54,917 nucleotides of DNA. Origin: Bacteroidota bacterium (GTDB taxonomy: Bacteria; Bacteroidota; Bacteroidia; Flavobacteriales; Weeksellaceae). The position numbers were made by a program, and so were the translations under genes. The first letter of the stretch is position 1. The number at the start of each line of letters is the position of its first letter. Below, piece after piece: positions 45,554 to 54,227 of this stretch. Below the pieces are notes generated by a model. That model did not search any database and had not been told where the DNA came from. It saw only the letters and a program-made list of their open reading frames with translations. The stretch lies in assembly GCA_023457935.1 (NCBI GenBank), contig JAEXBA010000025.1:1-54917 (forward strand). The letters run 5' to 3'.

Positions 45554-47629
45554 ATGGAAATCACCAAAGAAAAAGTGTCTCAGGACATTCTGCTGAAGGC
45601 CTACAACCACATGATGCTTGCTAAAGCAATGGCCGATATTTACGAAGAAAACAGGCAGATTACAAAATATGTTCACTCTACTTCACGCGGTCACGAAGCC
45701 ATTCAGTTGGCGACCGCTTATCAGCTGACCAAAGACGACTGGGTTTCGCCTTACTACCGCGATGAAAGCATGCTGATGGGTATCGGTTTTGAGCCTTACC
45801 GACTGATGCTTCAGCTTCTGGCAAAAACTGATGATCCTTTTTCCGGCGGCCGTTCTTATTATTCGCATCCTTCAAGCCTTGAAGCAGACAAACCGAAAAT
45901 CATACATCAGAGTTCCGCAACCGGCATGCAGGGAATTCCGACAACCGGAGTTGCGCAGGGAATTAAATATATTGAAGAGTTTAACTTAGAAACATTTGAT
46001 AAAAAACCTGTTGTAGTCTGCAGTTTCGGTGATAATTCCATTACAGAAGGTGAAGTTTCAGAAGCTTTTCAGTTTGCAGCACTCCATCAGTTGCCGATTA
46101 TTTTTCTTGTGCAGGACAACGAATGGGGAATTTCCGTAACCAAAGAAGAAGCAAGAACTTCCGATGCTTATGATTTTGCTGCCGGTTTTGTCGGTTTAAA
46201 CCGAATGCGAGTTGACGGAACCAATTTCGTGGAAAGTTTTGAAGCTATGAAAAATGCGGTGGATTTTGTAAGAAACGAAAGAAAACCACTTTTGGTGTGT
46301 GCAAAAACGGTTCTGATCGGTCACCACACTTCCGGTGTAAGAAGAGAATTTTACCGTCAGGAAGATGAACTCGAAAACTGCCGCGCACAGGATCCCGGAA
46401 TTAAACTGAGAAAATATCTGCTTGAAGAAGAAGGCATTGATGAAGAACTGCTGAAACAGATGGAAAAGAAAGCCCGTCTTGAAGCAGAACAGGCCTTTGA
46501 GAAAGCAAAAAACGCTGAAGATCCGAAACCCGAAACCGTAGAAAACCATGTTTTCGCACCGACTCCCATTACTGAAGAAGTTGGAACTCGTATTCCGGCG
46601 GATGCCACGGAGAAAATTGTTATGGTTGACGCAGCCATTCATGCGATTCAGGAACTGATGTGGAAACACCCGGAAGCGTTGCTTTACGGACAGGATGTTG
46701 GCGAAAGAATTGGCGGCGTATTCCGTGAAACGGTTACTTTGGGCGCAAAATTCGGCAATAAAAGGGTGTTCAACACGCCGATTCAGGAAGCCTACATCAT
46801 TGGATCAACCGTTGGAATGAGCGCTGTCGGTTTAAAACCTATTGTTGAAGTTCAGTTTGCTGATTATATTTATCCGGGAATCAATCAGTTGATTACTGAG
46901 ATTTCCAAATCCTGTTATTTAAGTCAGGGAAAATTTCCGGTAAGCAATATTATCCGTGTTCCGATTGGTGCGTACGGCGGAGGCGGACCATATCACAGCG
47001 GAAGTGTTGAAAGTCTTCTGGCAAATATTAAAGGAATTAAAATAGCTTATCCAAGCAATGCAGCGGACTTGAAAGGCTTGCTGAAAGCCGCGTATTACGA
47101 TCCGAATCCGGTTGTAATGCTGGAACATAAAGGTCTTTACTGGAGTAAAGTTCCCGGAACTGATGACGCCAAAACCCTTGAACCTGCAGAAGATTATATT
47201 TTACCTTTCGGAAAAGCCAATATTATTCAGAATGCCGACGAAAACGAAACTGAAAAAGGAAGAACGTTAGTGGTAGTAACGTACGGAATGGGCGTTTACT
47301 GGGCGAAAGAAGCCGCCAAAAGCTTTAACGGCCGTGTTGAAGTCATTGATTTAAGAACGCTGATTCCGCTTGATGAAAAACTGGTTTTCGAAAGAGTGAA
47401 ACTTCACGGAAAATGTATTGTTCTTACCGAAGAACAAATTCAGAATTCCTTTGCTGAAGCTTTTGCACACCGGATTTCAAAACAATGCTTCAGACATCTT
47501 GATCTTCCGGTTGAAGCGATGGGTTCACTGAATTTACCAGCTGTACCGATTAATCTGGAACTTGAAAAGGCAATGCTTCCGAATGCGGAAAAACTGAAAC
47601 TAAAGATTGAGGAAATGCTCAAGTCATAA
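45554..47629 (+). CDS. Fused E1 alpha/beta of a branched-chain-type 2-oxoacid dehydrogenase
   Basis: Thiamine-diphosphate enzyme of 691 residues with both E1 subunits in one chain, as is common in Bacteroidota. The alpha part (about 1-340) has the ThDP motif GDNSITEGEVSEAFQFAA and the QDNEWGIS segment; the beta part (about 350-691) has LYGQDVGERIGGVF, the PIQEAYIIG loop and a C-terminal transketolase-like domain. It decarboxylates branched-chain 2-oxoacids (2-oxoisovalerate) or related acids for iso-fatty-acid synthesis, and passes the acyl group to E2 lipoate; E2 and E3 are not in the window. It is a single-gene unit with its own terminator. Confidence 0.92.
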   Translation: MEITKEKVSQDILLKAYNHMMLAKAMADIYEENRQITKYVHSTSRGHEAIQLATAYQLTKDDWVSPYYRDESMLMGIGFEPYRLMLQLLAKTDDPFSGGRSYYSHPSSLEADKPKIIHQSSATGMQGIPTTGVAQGIKYIEEFNLETFDKKPVVVCSFGDNSITEGEVSEAFQFAALHQLPIIFLVQDNEWGISVTKEEARTSDAYDFAAGFVGLNRMRVDGTNFVESFEAMKNAVDFVRNERKPLLVCAKTVLIGHHTSGVRREFYRQEDELENCRAQDPGIKLRKYLLEEEGIDEELLKQMEKKARLEAEQAFEKAKNAEDPKPETVENHVFAPTPITEEVGTRIPADATEKIVMVDAAIHAIQELMWKHPEALLYGQDVGERIGGVFRETVTLGAKFGNKRVFNTPIQEAYIIGSTVGMSAVGLKPIVEVQFADYIYPGINQLITEISKSCYLSQGKFPVSNIIRVPIGAYGGGGPYHSGSVESLLANIKGIKIAYPSNAADLKGLLKAAYYDPNPVVMLEHKGLYWSKVPGTDDAKTLEPAEDYILPFGKANIIQNADENETEKGRTLVVVTYGMGVYWAKEAAKSFNGRVEVIDLRTLIPLDEKLVFERVKLHGKCIVLTEEQIQNSFAEAFAHRISKQCFRHLDLPVEAMGSLNLPAVPINLELEKAMLPNAEKLKLKIEEMLKS

Positions 47630-47631
47630 TA

Positions 47632-47666
47632 AATTAAACCGTTGCAATCGCAGCGGTTTAATTTTT
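47632..47666. terminator. Bidirectional terminator between the E1 gene and the glycosyltransferase
   Basis: AAATTAAACCG (47631-47641) pairs with CGGTTTAATTT (47654-47664), with an inner TTGC/GCAG extension and T/A runs on both sides. The minus-strand glycosyltransferase ends at 47658, within the hairpin. Confidence 0.85.
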
Positions 47667-48662
47667 GTAAAAGTGATCCGGAAAAGCTTCTTCCGCTTTC
47701 ATCCGGAAAACATTCAGCAAAATCCAGGATTTCAGAAAACCGTAACCATAGGAAAACATCTGAATGTACGTTGAAATCAGCGCCATTGCAGCAATACTGA
47801 TGTTTTTGGTTTTGTACAGCGCGTGGAAAAAAACCAAAATTGTATACAGTCCGTATAGTGCAAGAATAAAACCCTTTCCTACCCAGAAATACTCAATAAA
47901 TCCCAGAACATAACTAATCAGAAACAGAGACGGAAAAGCAAATGTAATCTTTACATAATTCGGATGCCTTTGGTTGAGAATCGGTCTTGCGCAGCCAAAC
48001 TGATACACTTGTTTTGAAAACTTTCCGAAATCTACGCGACGCTTGTGATAAACACCGATGTCATCAAAAAAGGCAGTCGTAAAGCCGTTTTCCCAAAGCG
48101 TCATCGACAGATCTGGATCTTCGCCAATCCTCATTTCCGAAAAACCGCCGACTTTCTCAAAAACCGATTTCTTCACGCCCATATTGAAGCTTCTTGGCTG
48201 AAATTTCGATACCGCTTTTTTGTTTCCGCGAATTCCACCGGTTGTAAAAACCGAAGTCATGGAATAAGAAATCGCTTTCTGCATCAGATTGAAACCCTTA
48301 TGCGCTTTATCCGCTCCACCAAAGGCATCACACGGTGTTGCAAGAATATTTTTCTTTATTTTTTCAATATAGTCTTTCTCAACAATCACATCAGAATCCA
48401 CAAAAACCAGCCACTCATTTTTTGCTTTTCTGGCGCCATAATTTCTCGTCAGGCCGGGACCTGAATTGTCTTTTCTGAAAAACTGAATGTTCAAACGGTC
48501 ATTAAAAAGTTCTACCGTTGTAAGAAGCGCAATCTTGGAACCGTCGTCCACGATAATAACTTCAAATTCCTTATCAGTTTGAAAGGCAAGTGAGTTCAGC
48601 AGCTCGAAAAGTTCATCTTTCCGGTTGAAAATGGCGATTATGATGGAAATGGTCGGGTTCAA
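47658..48662 (-). CDS. Family 2 glycosyltransferase with C-terminal membrane helices
   Basis: Glycosyltransferase of 334 residues, GT-A fold. The N-terminus SIIIAIFNRKDELFELL and FEVIIVDDGS give the nucleotide-binding part, FVDSDVIVEKDY contains the metal-binding DxD motif, and two to three hydrophobic helices follow between about 235 and 315. It probably adds a sugar to a lipid-linked or surface polysaccharide. No other polysaccharide genes are adjacent, so the acceptor is unknown. It starts in an AT-rich gap before the THUMP methyltransferase. Confidence 0.88.
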   Translation of the reverse strand: MNPTISIIIAIFNRKDELFELLNSLAFQTDKEFEVIIVDDGSKIALLTTVELFNDRLNIQFFRKDNSGPGLTRNYGARKAKNEWLVFVDSDVIVEKDYIEKIKKNILATPCDAFGGADKAHKGFNLMQKAISYSMTSVFTTGGIRGNKKAVSKFQPRSFNMGVKKSVFEKVGGFSEMRIGEDPDLSMTLWENGFTTAFFDDIGVYHKRRVDFGKFSKQVYQFGCARPILNQRHPNYVKITFAFPSLFLISYVLGFIEYFWVGKGFILALYGLYTILVFFHALYKTKNISIAAMALISTYIQMFSYGYGFLKSWILLNVFRMKAEEAFPDHFYKN

Positions 48663-48824
48663 AAATAGATTGATTTGTAATTCGAAAAAACAGAAAAATA
48701 ATAAATGCTATACTTCTAATTTGATTCTATTTCAAATTTTTAAAATGTTCTGTGCTTTCGCCATCCTTTTTTCTGTCTGGAAAAAGATTGAAGAAATTCA
48801 GAATGATATCAAGTAAATTCCAGA

Positions 48825-49985
48825 TCAAGATTCGGTTTTATGCGTTTTCTTCGTTCCTTCATACATTTCATACTGCAAAAAACGGGTTTCCAGCTTACCG
48901 TTAAAAAGTTTCACTTTTCGCGAGGGTCTCAAACCGATTTTCTTCACCGCTTCCAGATCCGAAGTAATCAGCCACGCCAAAGTATTCGGGTAACTGGTTT
49001 TAAAAGTATCGCCTATTTTCTTGTAAAAATCATCAAATTTTATGGCAATCCGTTCGTCATATGGCGGGTTGAACACCATCAGCAAAGGAAAATGTTCCTT
49101 TTTTGTTTCAAAGAAATTCATTTTATGAACTTCAATTACATCTTCCATTTCGGCGGCTTCAATATTGATTCTGGCGGCATTGAGCATTCTAGCATCAATA
49201 TCATAACCGATGATTTTTCCGGAAAACTCCTTTACTCTGTTGATTCTGAATTCTTTAATTTTCTTGAACAGTTCTTCATCGTAATTGTTCCAGTTCTGAA
49301 AGGCAAAATTCTTTCTGAAAATCTGCGCAGGCAAATCCATCGCCATCATCGCAGCTTCAATCAGAATCGTTCCGCTTCCGCACATCGGATCCAGAAAGTT
49401 ACCTTTTCCGTCCCAACCGGCAATCATAAGCATTCCTGCAGCCAAAACTTCATTAATCGGCGCTTCGCCCTGCTCTTTACGGTAACCTCTCTTGAACAGC
49501 GGATCGCCCGATGAGTCTAGGGAAATTGTCACAAGTTCACGGTCGATATGCAGGTGAAACTGAATTTCTGGATTTTTCGGCTCTACATTTGGCCTTCTTT
49601 TATACTTGCTGCGGAAAAAATCAACCATTGCATCTTTCATCTTCAGCGACATAAACTGCGAATGCTTAAATGTTTCTGAATAAACCGTCGCATCAATCGC
49701 AAACGTCTGGTCTACATCCATATAATCGTCCCAGTTAAATTTCAGAAGCCGTTCATAAAACTGATTCTCGCTGTAGGCCTTGAACGTAAAAACCGGAACC
49801 AGAATTTTCACCGCTGTACGCGCAGAATAATTCAGTTTGTAAAGAAACCCAAGATCACCAACGCAGTTCACCGCGCGGTTCTTGATTTCAACTTCACGGC
49901 CGCCCAGTTTCTTCACTTCGTCTGCAAGGAAGGGTTCAAGCCCGAAAAAGGTTTTGATCTGTATAGGAAGATTTTCTAAATTCAT
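48825..49985 (-). CDS. THUMP-domain class I RNA methyltransferase (RlmL-like)
   Basis: RNA methyltransferase of 386 residues. An N-terminal THUMP domain (about 60-165) is followed by a SAM-dependent domain with FLDPMCGSGTILIEAAM and NPPYDERI, the catalytic NPPY motif of N2-guanine/N6-adenine methyltransferases. It resembles the RlmL/RlmK N2-G2445 family, of which it corresponds to the N-terminal half only, as in many Bacteroidota; the exact rRNA position cannot be fixed. It is divergent from a second methyltransferase gene with 81 bp between starts. Confidence 0.9.
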   Translation of the reverse strand: MNLENLPIQIKTFFGLEPFLADEVKKLGGREVEIKNRAVNCVGDLGFLYKLNYSARTAVKILVPVFTFKAYSENQFYERLLKFNWDDYMDVDQTFAIDATVYSETFKHSQFMSLKMKDAMVDFFRSKYKRRPNVEPKNPEIQFHLHIDRELVTISLDSSGDPLFKRGYRKEQGEAPINEVLAAGMLMIAGWDGKGNFLDPMCGSGTILIEAAMMAMDLPAQIFRKNFAFQNWNNYDEELFKKIKEFRINRVKEFSGKIIGYDIDARMLNAARINIEAAEMEDVIEVHKMNFFETKKEHFPLLMVFNPPYDERIAIKFDDFYKKIGDTFKTSYPNTLAWLITSDLEAVKKIGLRPSRKVKLFNGKLETRFLQYEMYEGTKKTHKTES

Positions 49986-50066
49986 GTTGAAAAAAAGCGC
50001 AATCTTTTAAAGGCAGATTATTGCCCTCTGAAAGCGTTATTTGGCAAATTTAGCTATTTTTGCATT

Positions 50067-50804
50067 ATGGCTTGGTTCAAAGAGTGGTTCAATACACCTT
50101 ATTATCATATTTTATACAAAGACCGCGATTTTCAGGAAGCGGAAATCTTTATTTCGAAACTTACAGAATACCTGCAGCTGCCGGAAAATTCTAAAGTGAT
50201 AGATTTGGCGTGCGGAAAAGGCAGACACTCGGTGTACCTGAATCAGTTGGGTTATAATGTACTCGGACTGGACCTGTCCGAAGAAAGCATTCTTCACAAC
50301 AGACAGTTTGAAAATGAAACCCTGAAGTTTGCCGTTCACGACATGCGTGATGAAATTTTTCCTGAATTTCTTGCTGAGAAAGCCGATGCCGTGATGAATC
50401 TTTTCACCAGTTTCGGTTATTTTGAAGATCCCGCGGACGACAGAAAAGTATTTCAGTCGGTTAAGAATTCACTGAAGCCGGGCGGAATTTTTGTACTGGA
50501 TTTTCTGAATGAACGTTTTGTAGAAAACACTTTGGTGCCGGAAACCCAACAGCATAAAGGCGGCATCGACTTCCACATCAAAAAAAGAATTGAAGACGGC
50601 CATGTCATCAAAGACATTATGTTTGATGATGATAACCGCGAACATCATTACTTCGAAAAAGTAAAACTGCACACACTGGAAGAAATTGAAACCCTTGCAG
50701 AATCCTGCGGTTTTACAGTAAAAAAAGTTTTCGGCAATTACCATCTGGAAGATTTCGAACCGGAAGTTTCACCACGCTGCATCCTGATTCTTGAGGCGGA
50801 ATGA
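50067..50804 (+). CDS. Class I SAM-dependent methyltransferase
   Basis: Methyltransferase of 245 residues of the Rossmann-like class I fold. The SAM-binding motif VIDLACGKGRHSVYL is at about 44-58, followed by VLGLDLSEES and the motif-IV-like DAVMNLFTSFGYF. Substrate is unknown; UbiE/BioC-type and small-molecule methyltransferases share this pattern. A TATTTTTG -7 element at 50055-50062 ends 4 bp before the ATG, so the message would be leaderless. The stop overlaps the ZIP transporter start by four bases, so both are translationally coupled. Confidence 0.86.
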   Translation: MAWFKEWFNTPYYHILYKDRDFQEAEIFISKLTEYLQLPENSKVIDLACGKGRHSVYLNQLGYNVLGLDLSEESILHNRQFENETLKFAVHDMRDEIFPEFLAEKADAVMNLFTSFGYFEDPADDRKVFQSVKNSLKPGGIFVLDFLNERFVENTLVPETQQHKGGIDFHIKKRIEDGHVIKDIMFDDDNREHHYFEKVKLHTLEEIETLAESCGFTVKKVFGNYHLEDFEPEVSPRCILILEAE

Positions 50805-51490
50805 TTGTCCTGCTTCTCATACTGAGTGTTGTTATCGGCGTTTTACTGGGAAAATATTTCGGTAAAAGTGCCAAACTCGCCAAAAATCTGCTGATTTTCA
50901 GTGCGGGATTTTTAATTACGATCTGTCTGAATGAAGTTTTTCCTCAAGTATACCATTCGGAGAATCACAATATCGGGATTTGGGTAATTGGTGGCGTTTT
51001 GCTGCAGATGATTCTTGAAAATCTGACCAAAGGTTTTGAACACGGCCACTTTCATCATCATTCGGAACACGGAATCTTGCCGGCAGCGCTGATGATCGGA
51101 ATGTTTATTCATGCTTTTATTGAAGGAATTCCGCTCGGAAATGAAACAGATCCGCTTTCTCCGTATCTGATGGGCATATTGCTGCACAACCTTCCTATTT
51201 CCTTTATTTTGGGAGCTTTTCTGATGAATAACGGGAAATTTTCGTCTTCATCATGGCTTATTATAGCAATTTTTGCATTGGCGTCACCATTGGGAATGCT
51301 GCTTGGAAATTATGTTGATGAAACAGTGAAATCTTACTTTCTCGCAATCGTTGGCGGTATTTTCCTGCACATTTCTTCAGTGATTATTTTTGAAAGCAAC
51401 AAGAACCACAACATCGACTGGCAGAAGATTCTTATGGTGATTGCCGGCGTGCTGGCTGCGGTTTTTATGCATGGTTTTCACCATCACTAA
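50801..51490 (+). CDS. ZIP family metal transporter
   Basis: Inner-membrane divalent-metal (zinc, perhaps iron or manganese) importer of 229 residues with about eight helices. The histidine-rich cytoplasmic loop HGHFHHHSEHG precedes helix IV, which carries HAFIEGIPLG with the metal-site His and Glu; helix V carries LHNLPISFILGAFL. These are the ZIP signature residues. It overlaps the methyltransferase gene by four bases and ends before a strong bidirectional terminator. Two further His at the C-terminus (MHGFHHH) may bind metal. Confidence 0.9.
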   Translation: MIVLLLILSVVIGVLLGKYFGKSAKLAKNLLIFSAGFLITICLNEVFPQVYHSENHNIGIWVIGGVLLQMILENLTKGFEHGHFHHHSEHGILPAALMIGMFIHAFIEGIPLGNETDPLSPYLMGILLHNLPISFILGAFLMNNGKFSSSSWLIIAIFALASPLGMLLGNYVDETVKSYFLAIVGGIFLHISSVIIFESNKNHNIDWQKILMVIAGVLAAVFMHGFHHH

Positions 51491-51494
51491 ATAA

Positions 51495-51522
51495 AAAAAC
51501 TTCAGATTGCTCTGAAGTTTTT
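51495..51522. terminator. Bidirectional terminator between the ZIP and FadL-like genes
   Basis: AAAAACTTCAGA (51495-51506) pairs with TCTGAAGTTTTT (51511-51522) around a TTGC loop, with A/T runs on either side, serving both converging genes. Confidence 0.9.
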
Positions 51523-51543
51523 GCTACACTGATATTTTTCTGT

Positions 51544-52971
51544 TTAGAATTTCCAACCTACTGTAAGGAAGAAATTATTCTGAACTTTCTTAACATCCGA
51601 AACAACAGAATTCGGCGTTGTTACATCAAAATCACCTGAATAGTAACCGGTTCCTGCCGTTTCTGAACCTCTAAGAAATGCATTGTCATATTTTGAATTC
51701 ATGTTCTGGTAAGAAGCGTCGATATATAGCGATCTGAAATCATATCCCAGTCCCAATCCAAAAGTGTTTCTGCTTCCCATATAAAGATTGTCGAAAGAAC
51801 GGTCTGCAACACCACCGTCATTACTAAACGCCGTAACGGTCATCGCATCAAAAGGATTGGTTGCATGCGAGAAACCGCCTCTCATACGAAGCCCTTTCAT
51901 TCGGTATTCTGCACCAATTTTCACTTCCGACATGTTCTTGCTGTTGTCCGAGAAGAAATCGTTAAGTTCTGTTTCTGCCGGACCTTCTACTTTGTAATGT
52001 GGTTTTCCCAGTCCGATGGTATAATCGATGTTGGCTGAGAAATTTTTCGTTGGTACCACGGCTGCACTCAAAGTTGCTTTCATTGGCGAACGGAAGTTTC
52101 TCGATTCATTCATATACTCATACGAAATGTATCCGCTGTTGTCTACATAATGGTCGCCGTAAACTCTTTCGATTGCCCACCAGGTCGGTGTTTCAAGAGC
52201 CGCTCCTACGCGGAACTGGTTTCCGAGCTTTCCAATGACACCGATATTGGCAGAAAATCCGCTTCCCTGTTCTGAAAATGGCGTGTACTGCTTTGTAAAC
52301 TCTGTACTGGAATTATCAAGATTCAAATGGAATGCTGCAGTATCAAACTGTTCCAGGTTGGTGGCATGAAAATTAATTCCGGCTCCCAGATAAAATGCGT
52401 TGTTATAATTCGCTCCGACACCGAATGCCATCTTGGACTGCGTACCTGTTCTGTTGTAAGCCTGCCCCAAATATGTCATATCACCTGTCACAGGGTTTCC
52501 GTTGGTATCAATAAGATTTTTCGGAATGATAATATTATTGTTACCGGCAGTTTCAACATAATTGTCGAGAGATCTGCTGCTGTAATTCACACCAAGGTTT
52601 ACAAATTTCCAAGGTGTTTCGGTCATCAGCTGAAAGGCCGCTACACCCTGCAGATTAGAAATATCTGCCATTGTATTGGTATAATTTACAGCCGATGAAC
52701 CTAAAGTACTGGTATTTTTGTAGTTTTCAACTCCAAGTGTTATACCCAAACTTCCGTTAATGGCTACACCGAGACCGGCAGGGTTATTCAGAAGTGCGTT
52801 TCCGTCACCTCCCAGTGCTCCTGTTGAACCGGCCATTGCATTGAATTTTGCCGAACCGTTTAAAGACGGATTGCCATATACATCAACACTGTTTGTTACA
52901 ACAGAGGCATTTTGAGCCTGCAAGAAAAAGGACGCCGCAACGCCCATTATTGTTAAAGATTTTTTTATCAT
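51544..52971 (-). CDS. OmpP1/FadL-like outer-membrane protein
   Basis: Outer-membrane beta-barrel of 475 residues with a signal peptide ending near FLQAQ (18). The N-terminal AMAGSTGALGGDGNALLNNPAG hatch-like segment (in parts NAMAGSTGALG, ALLNNPAGLG) and the barrel ending in NFFLTVGWKF fit the OMPP1/FadL/TodX family for uptake of hydrophobic compounds. Its role for fatty acids would suit the window's acyl-CoA genes, though they are 9 kb away. It lies 30 bp downstream of the Gly/Tyr-rich lipoprotein gene and may be in one transcript with it. Confidence 0.85.
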   Translation of the reverse strand: MIKKSLTIMGVAASFFLQAQNASVVTNSVDVYGNPSLNGSAKFNAMAGSTGALGGDGNALLNNPAGLGVAINGSLGITLGVENYKNTSTLGSSAVNYTNTMADISNLQGVAAFQLMTETPWKFVNLGVNYSSRSLDNYVETAGNNNIIIPKNLIDTNGNPVTGDMTYLGQAYNRTGTQSKMAFGVGANYNNAFYLGAGINFHATNLEQFDTAAFHLNLDNSSTEFTKQYTPFSEQGSGFSANIGVIGKLGNQFRVGAALETPTWWAIERVYGDHYVDNSGYISYEYMNESRNFRSPMKATLSAAVVPTKNFSANIDYTIGLGKPHYKVEGPAETELNDFFSDNSKNMSEVKIGAEYRMKGLRMRGGFSHATNPFDAMTVTAFSNDGGVADRSFDNLYMGSRNTFGLGLGYDFRSLYIDASYQNMNSKYDNAFLRGSETAGTGYYSGDFDVTTPNSVVSDVKKVQNNFFLTVGWKF

Positions 52972-53001
52972 TTTAGAATTTCAATTTTCCTATTTCATTT
53001 T

Positions 53002-54060
53002 TTATCTGAAACCTCCGCTTCTCGTTCCGCCACCGGATCTGCTTCCGCCGGATGATCCGCCACCAAAGCCTCCGCTGTTACTTCTGAATCCACTGTCGCT
53101 TCCGGATCTGAAACCACGGTCGTTGGAACGGGTTGGCTCATACTGGCGCGGCTGCTGCATCTGTCTTGGTTGCTGTTGCCTTGGCTGCTGCATTTGACGA
53201 GGTTGCTGCTGTCTAGGATTCTGATAGATTCCCGGCTGAGAGTTTCTAATGTTACCGTTCGGAACATTTCTGTAACGGGGCTGAGTACTGTTGTTTAAAC
53301 GGTTACTGTTAACCGCCTGGTTTCTCAGTCTTGTTTCATTGGCATTGTTTCTAAATGCGGAGTTCGATTGCGTTCTCAGAAGCGTTCCTTGATTCTGCTG
53401 ATAGGTATTATAGCTTCTGCCGTCTGCACCGCTTCTCTGATATCTGTACGGATTTGAGTAATATCCGTAATATCCGCCTCCATAATAAGGACTGTAGAAT
53501 CCGTAAGGGTTATATCCGTAAAACGGGCTGTAAAATCCGGAATAAAACGGACTGTAACCGTAGTAGCCGCCCCATCCGAACGGAGATCCCCAACCCCAGT
53601 TCATGTACGGGTTGTACCAACCCCAGGAATTACCCCAACCGAAGGACATTCCGAAGCCACCACCCCAACCCCAGGTATTGTAAGGACTGTACCATCCCCA
53701 TGGTGAACCCCAGTAATCACTGTAATAGTTGGTTTCAGAACCGGCATATGCGCCCCAGTCTGAAGGGGAAACATCATTCCAGTTGTCGTATCGGTTATTT
53801 TTATCAGCAATGTTTTCGTTGCTGTTTTCTATAATACTGCTGTCCTGATAATCGTAGTAATCACCAACGCGGTTGCCTTGCTTGTCAATTACTACACCTT
53901 CAGGAAGAGTATCTTTATTCGGATCGTAATAAACGCCGTCTGTTTCACTGTATCCGCCCATCTGAGTACCGCAGGAAACTACCAGTAACCCGCCGGAAAC
54001 CGCTAACAAAGCTTTGGAAGCAAATGTTTCGAACAGATTTTTGTGTATAATTTTTTTCAT
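53002..54060 (-). CDS. Gly/Tyr/Trp-rich lipoprotein of unknown function
   Basis: Protein of 352 residues with a lipoprotein signal (lipobox VVSC, Cys30). The central region (about 120-205) is extremely rich in Gly, Tyr, Trp and Ser (repeated WGWYSPY- and YGYSPFY-like units); then comes an Asn/Gln/Arg-rich part and Pro/Gln/Arg-rich PRQMQQPRQ repeats; the C-terminus is Gly/Ser/Arg-rich. This composition is like intrinsically disordered or adhesive surface proteins. In related genomes the gene next to proS is sometimes named prolyl-tRNA synthetase by transfer from its neighbour; nothing in the sequence supports that. Divergent from proS. Confidence 0.72.
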   Translation of the reverse strand: MKKIIHKNLFETFASKALLAVSGGLLVVSCGTQMGGYSETDGVYYDPNKDTLPEGVVIDKQGNRVGDYYDYQDSSIIENSNENIADKNNRYDNWNDVSPSDWGAYAGSETNYYSDYWGSPWGWYSPYNTWGWGGGFGMSFGWGNSWGWYNPYMNWGWGSPFGWGGYYGYSPFYSGFYSPFYGYNPYGFYSPYYGGGYYGYYSNPYRYQRSGADGRSYNTYQQNQGTLLRTQSNSAFRNNANETRLRNQAVNSNRLNNSTQPRYRNVPNGNIRNSQPGIYQNPRQQQPRQMQQPRQQQPRQMQQPRQYEPTRSNDRGFRSGSDSGFRSNSGGFGGGSSGGSRSGGGTRSGGFR

Positions 54061-54227
54061 GATAATGTGAAAAGTTTTAATTTAAATTATATTTGCATTT
54101 TATACCAAAAACGTACCAATTCTACAGAATTTAACGGTATAAAAATAATCATTTTTTAATAAGGGATTTTCCCTTTTAAGATTTAGATAAAGATAAGGAT
54201 TAAAAGTTAAAAATAAGATCAGGAAAA
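54061..54227. other. Gap between the lipoprotein and proS
   Basis: An AT-rich divergent promoter region. A short hairpin, AAGGG (54161-54165) with CCCTT (54171-54175), lies in the proS leader about 50 bp before the start; it has only five base pairs and no T-run, so it may be fortuitous. Confidence 0.4.

Noticed and set aside
48840..49514. A 224-codon plus-strand open frame opposite the THUMP methyltransferase
   Set aside because: Antisense to a well-supported methyltransferase; the composition (Phe, His, Ser, Arg-rich) is that of a shadow frame.
53002..54060. Naming the Gly/Tyr-rich lipoprotein prolyl-tRNA synthetase
   Set aside because: No synthetase motif; the genuine proS is the divergent gene at 54228.
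54161..54175. Attenuator hairpin in the proS leader
   Set aside because: The stem has five base pairs and no T-run; too weak to claim regulation.
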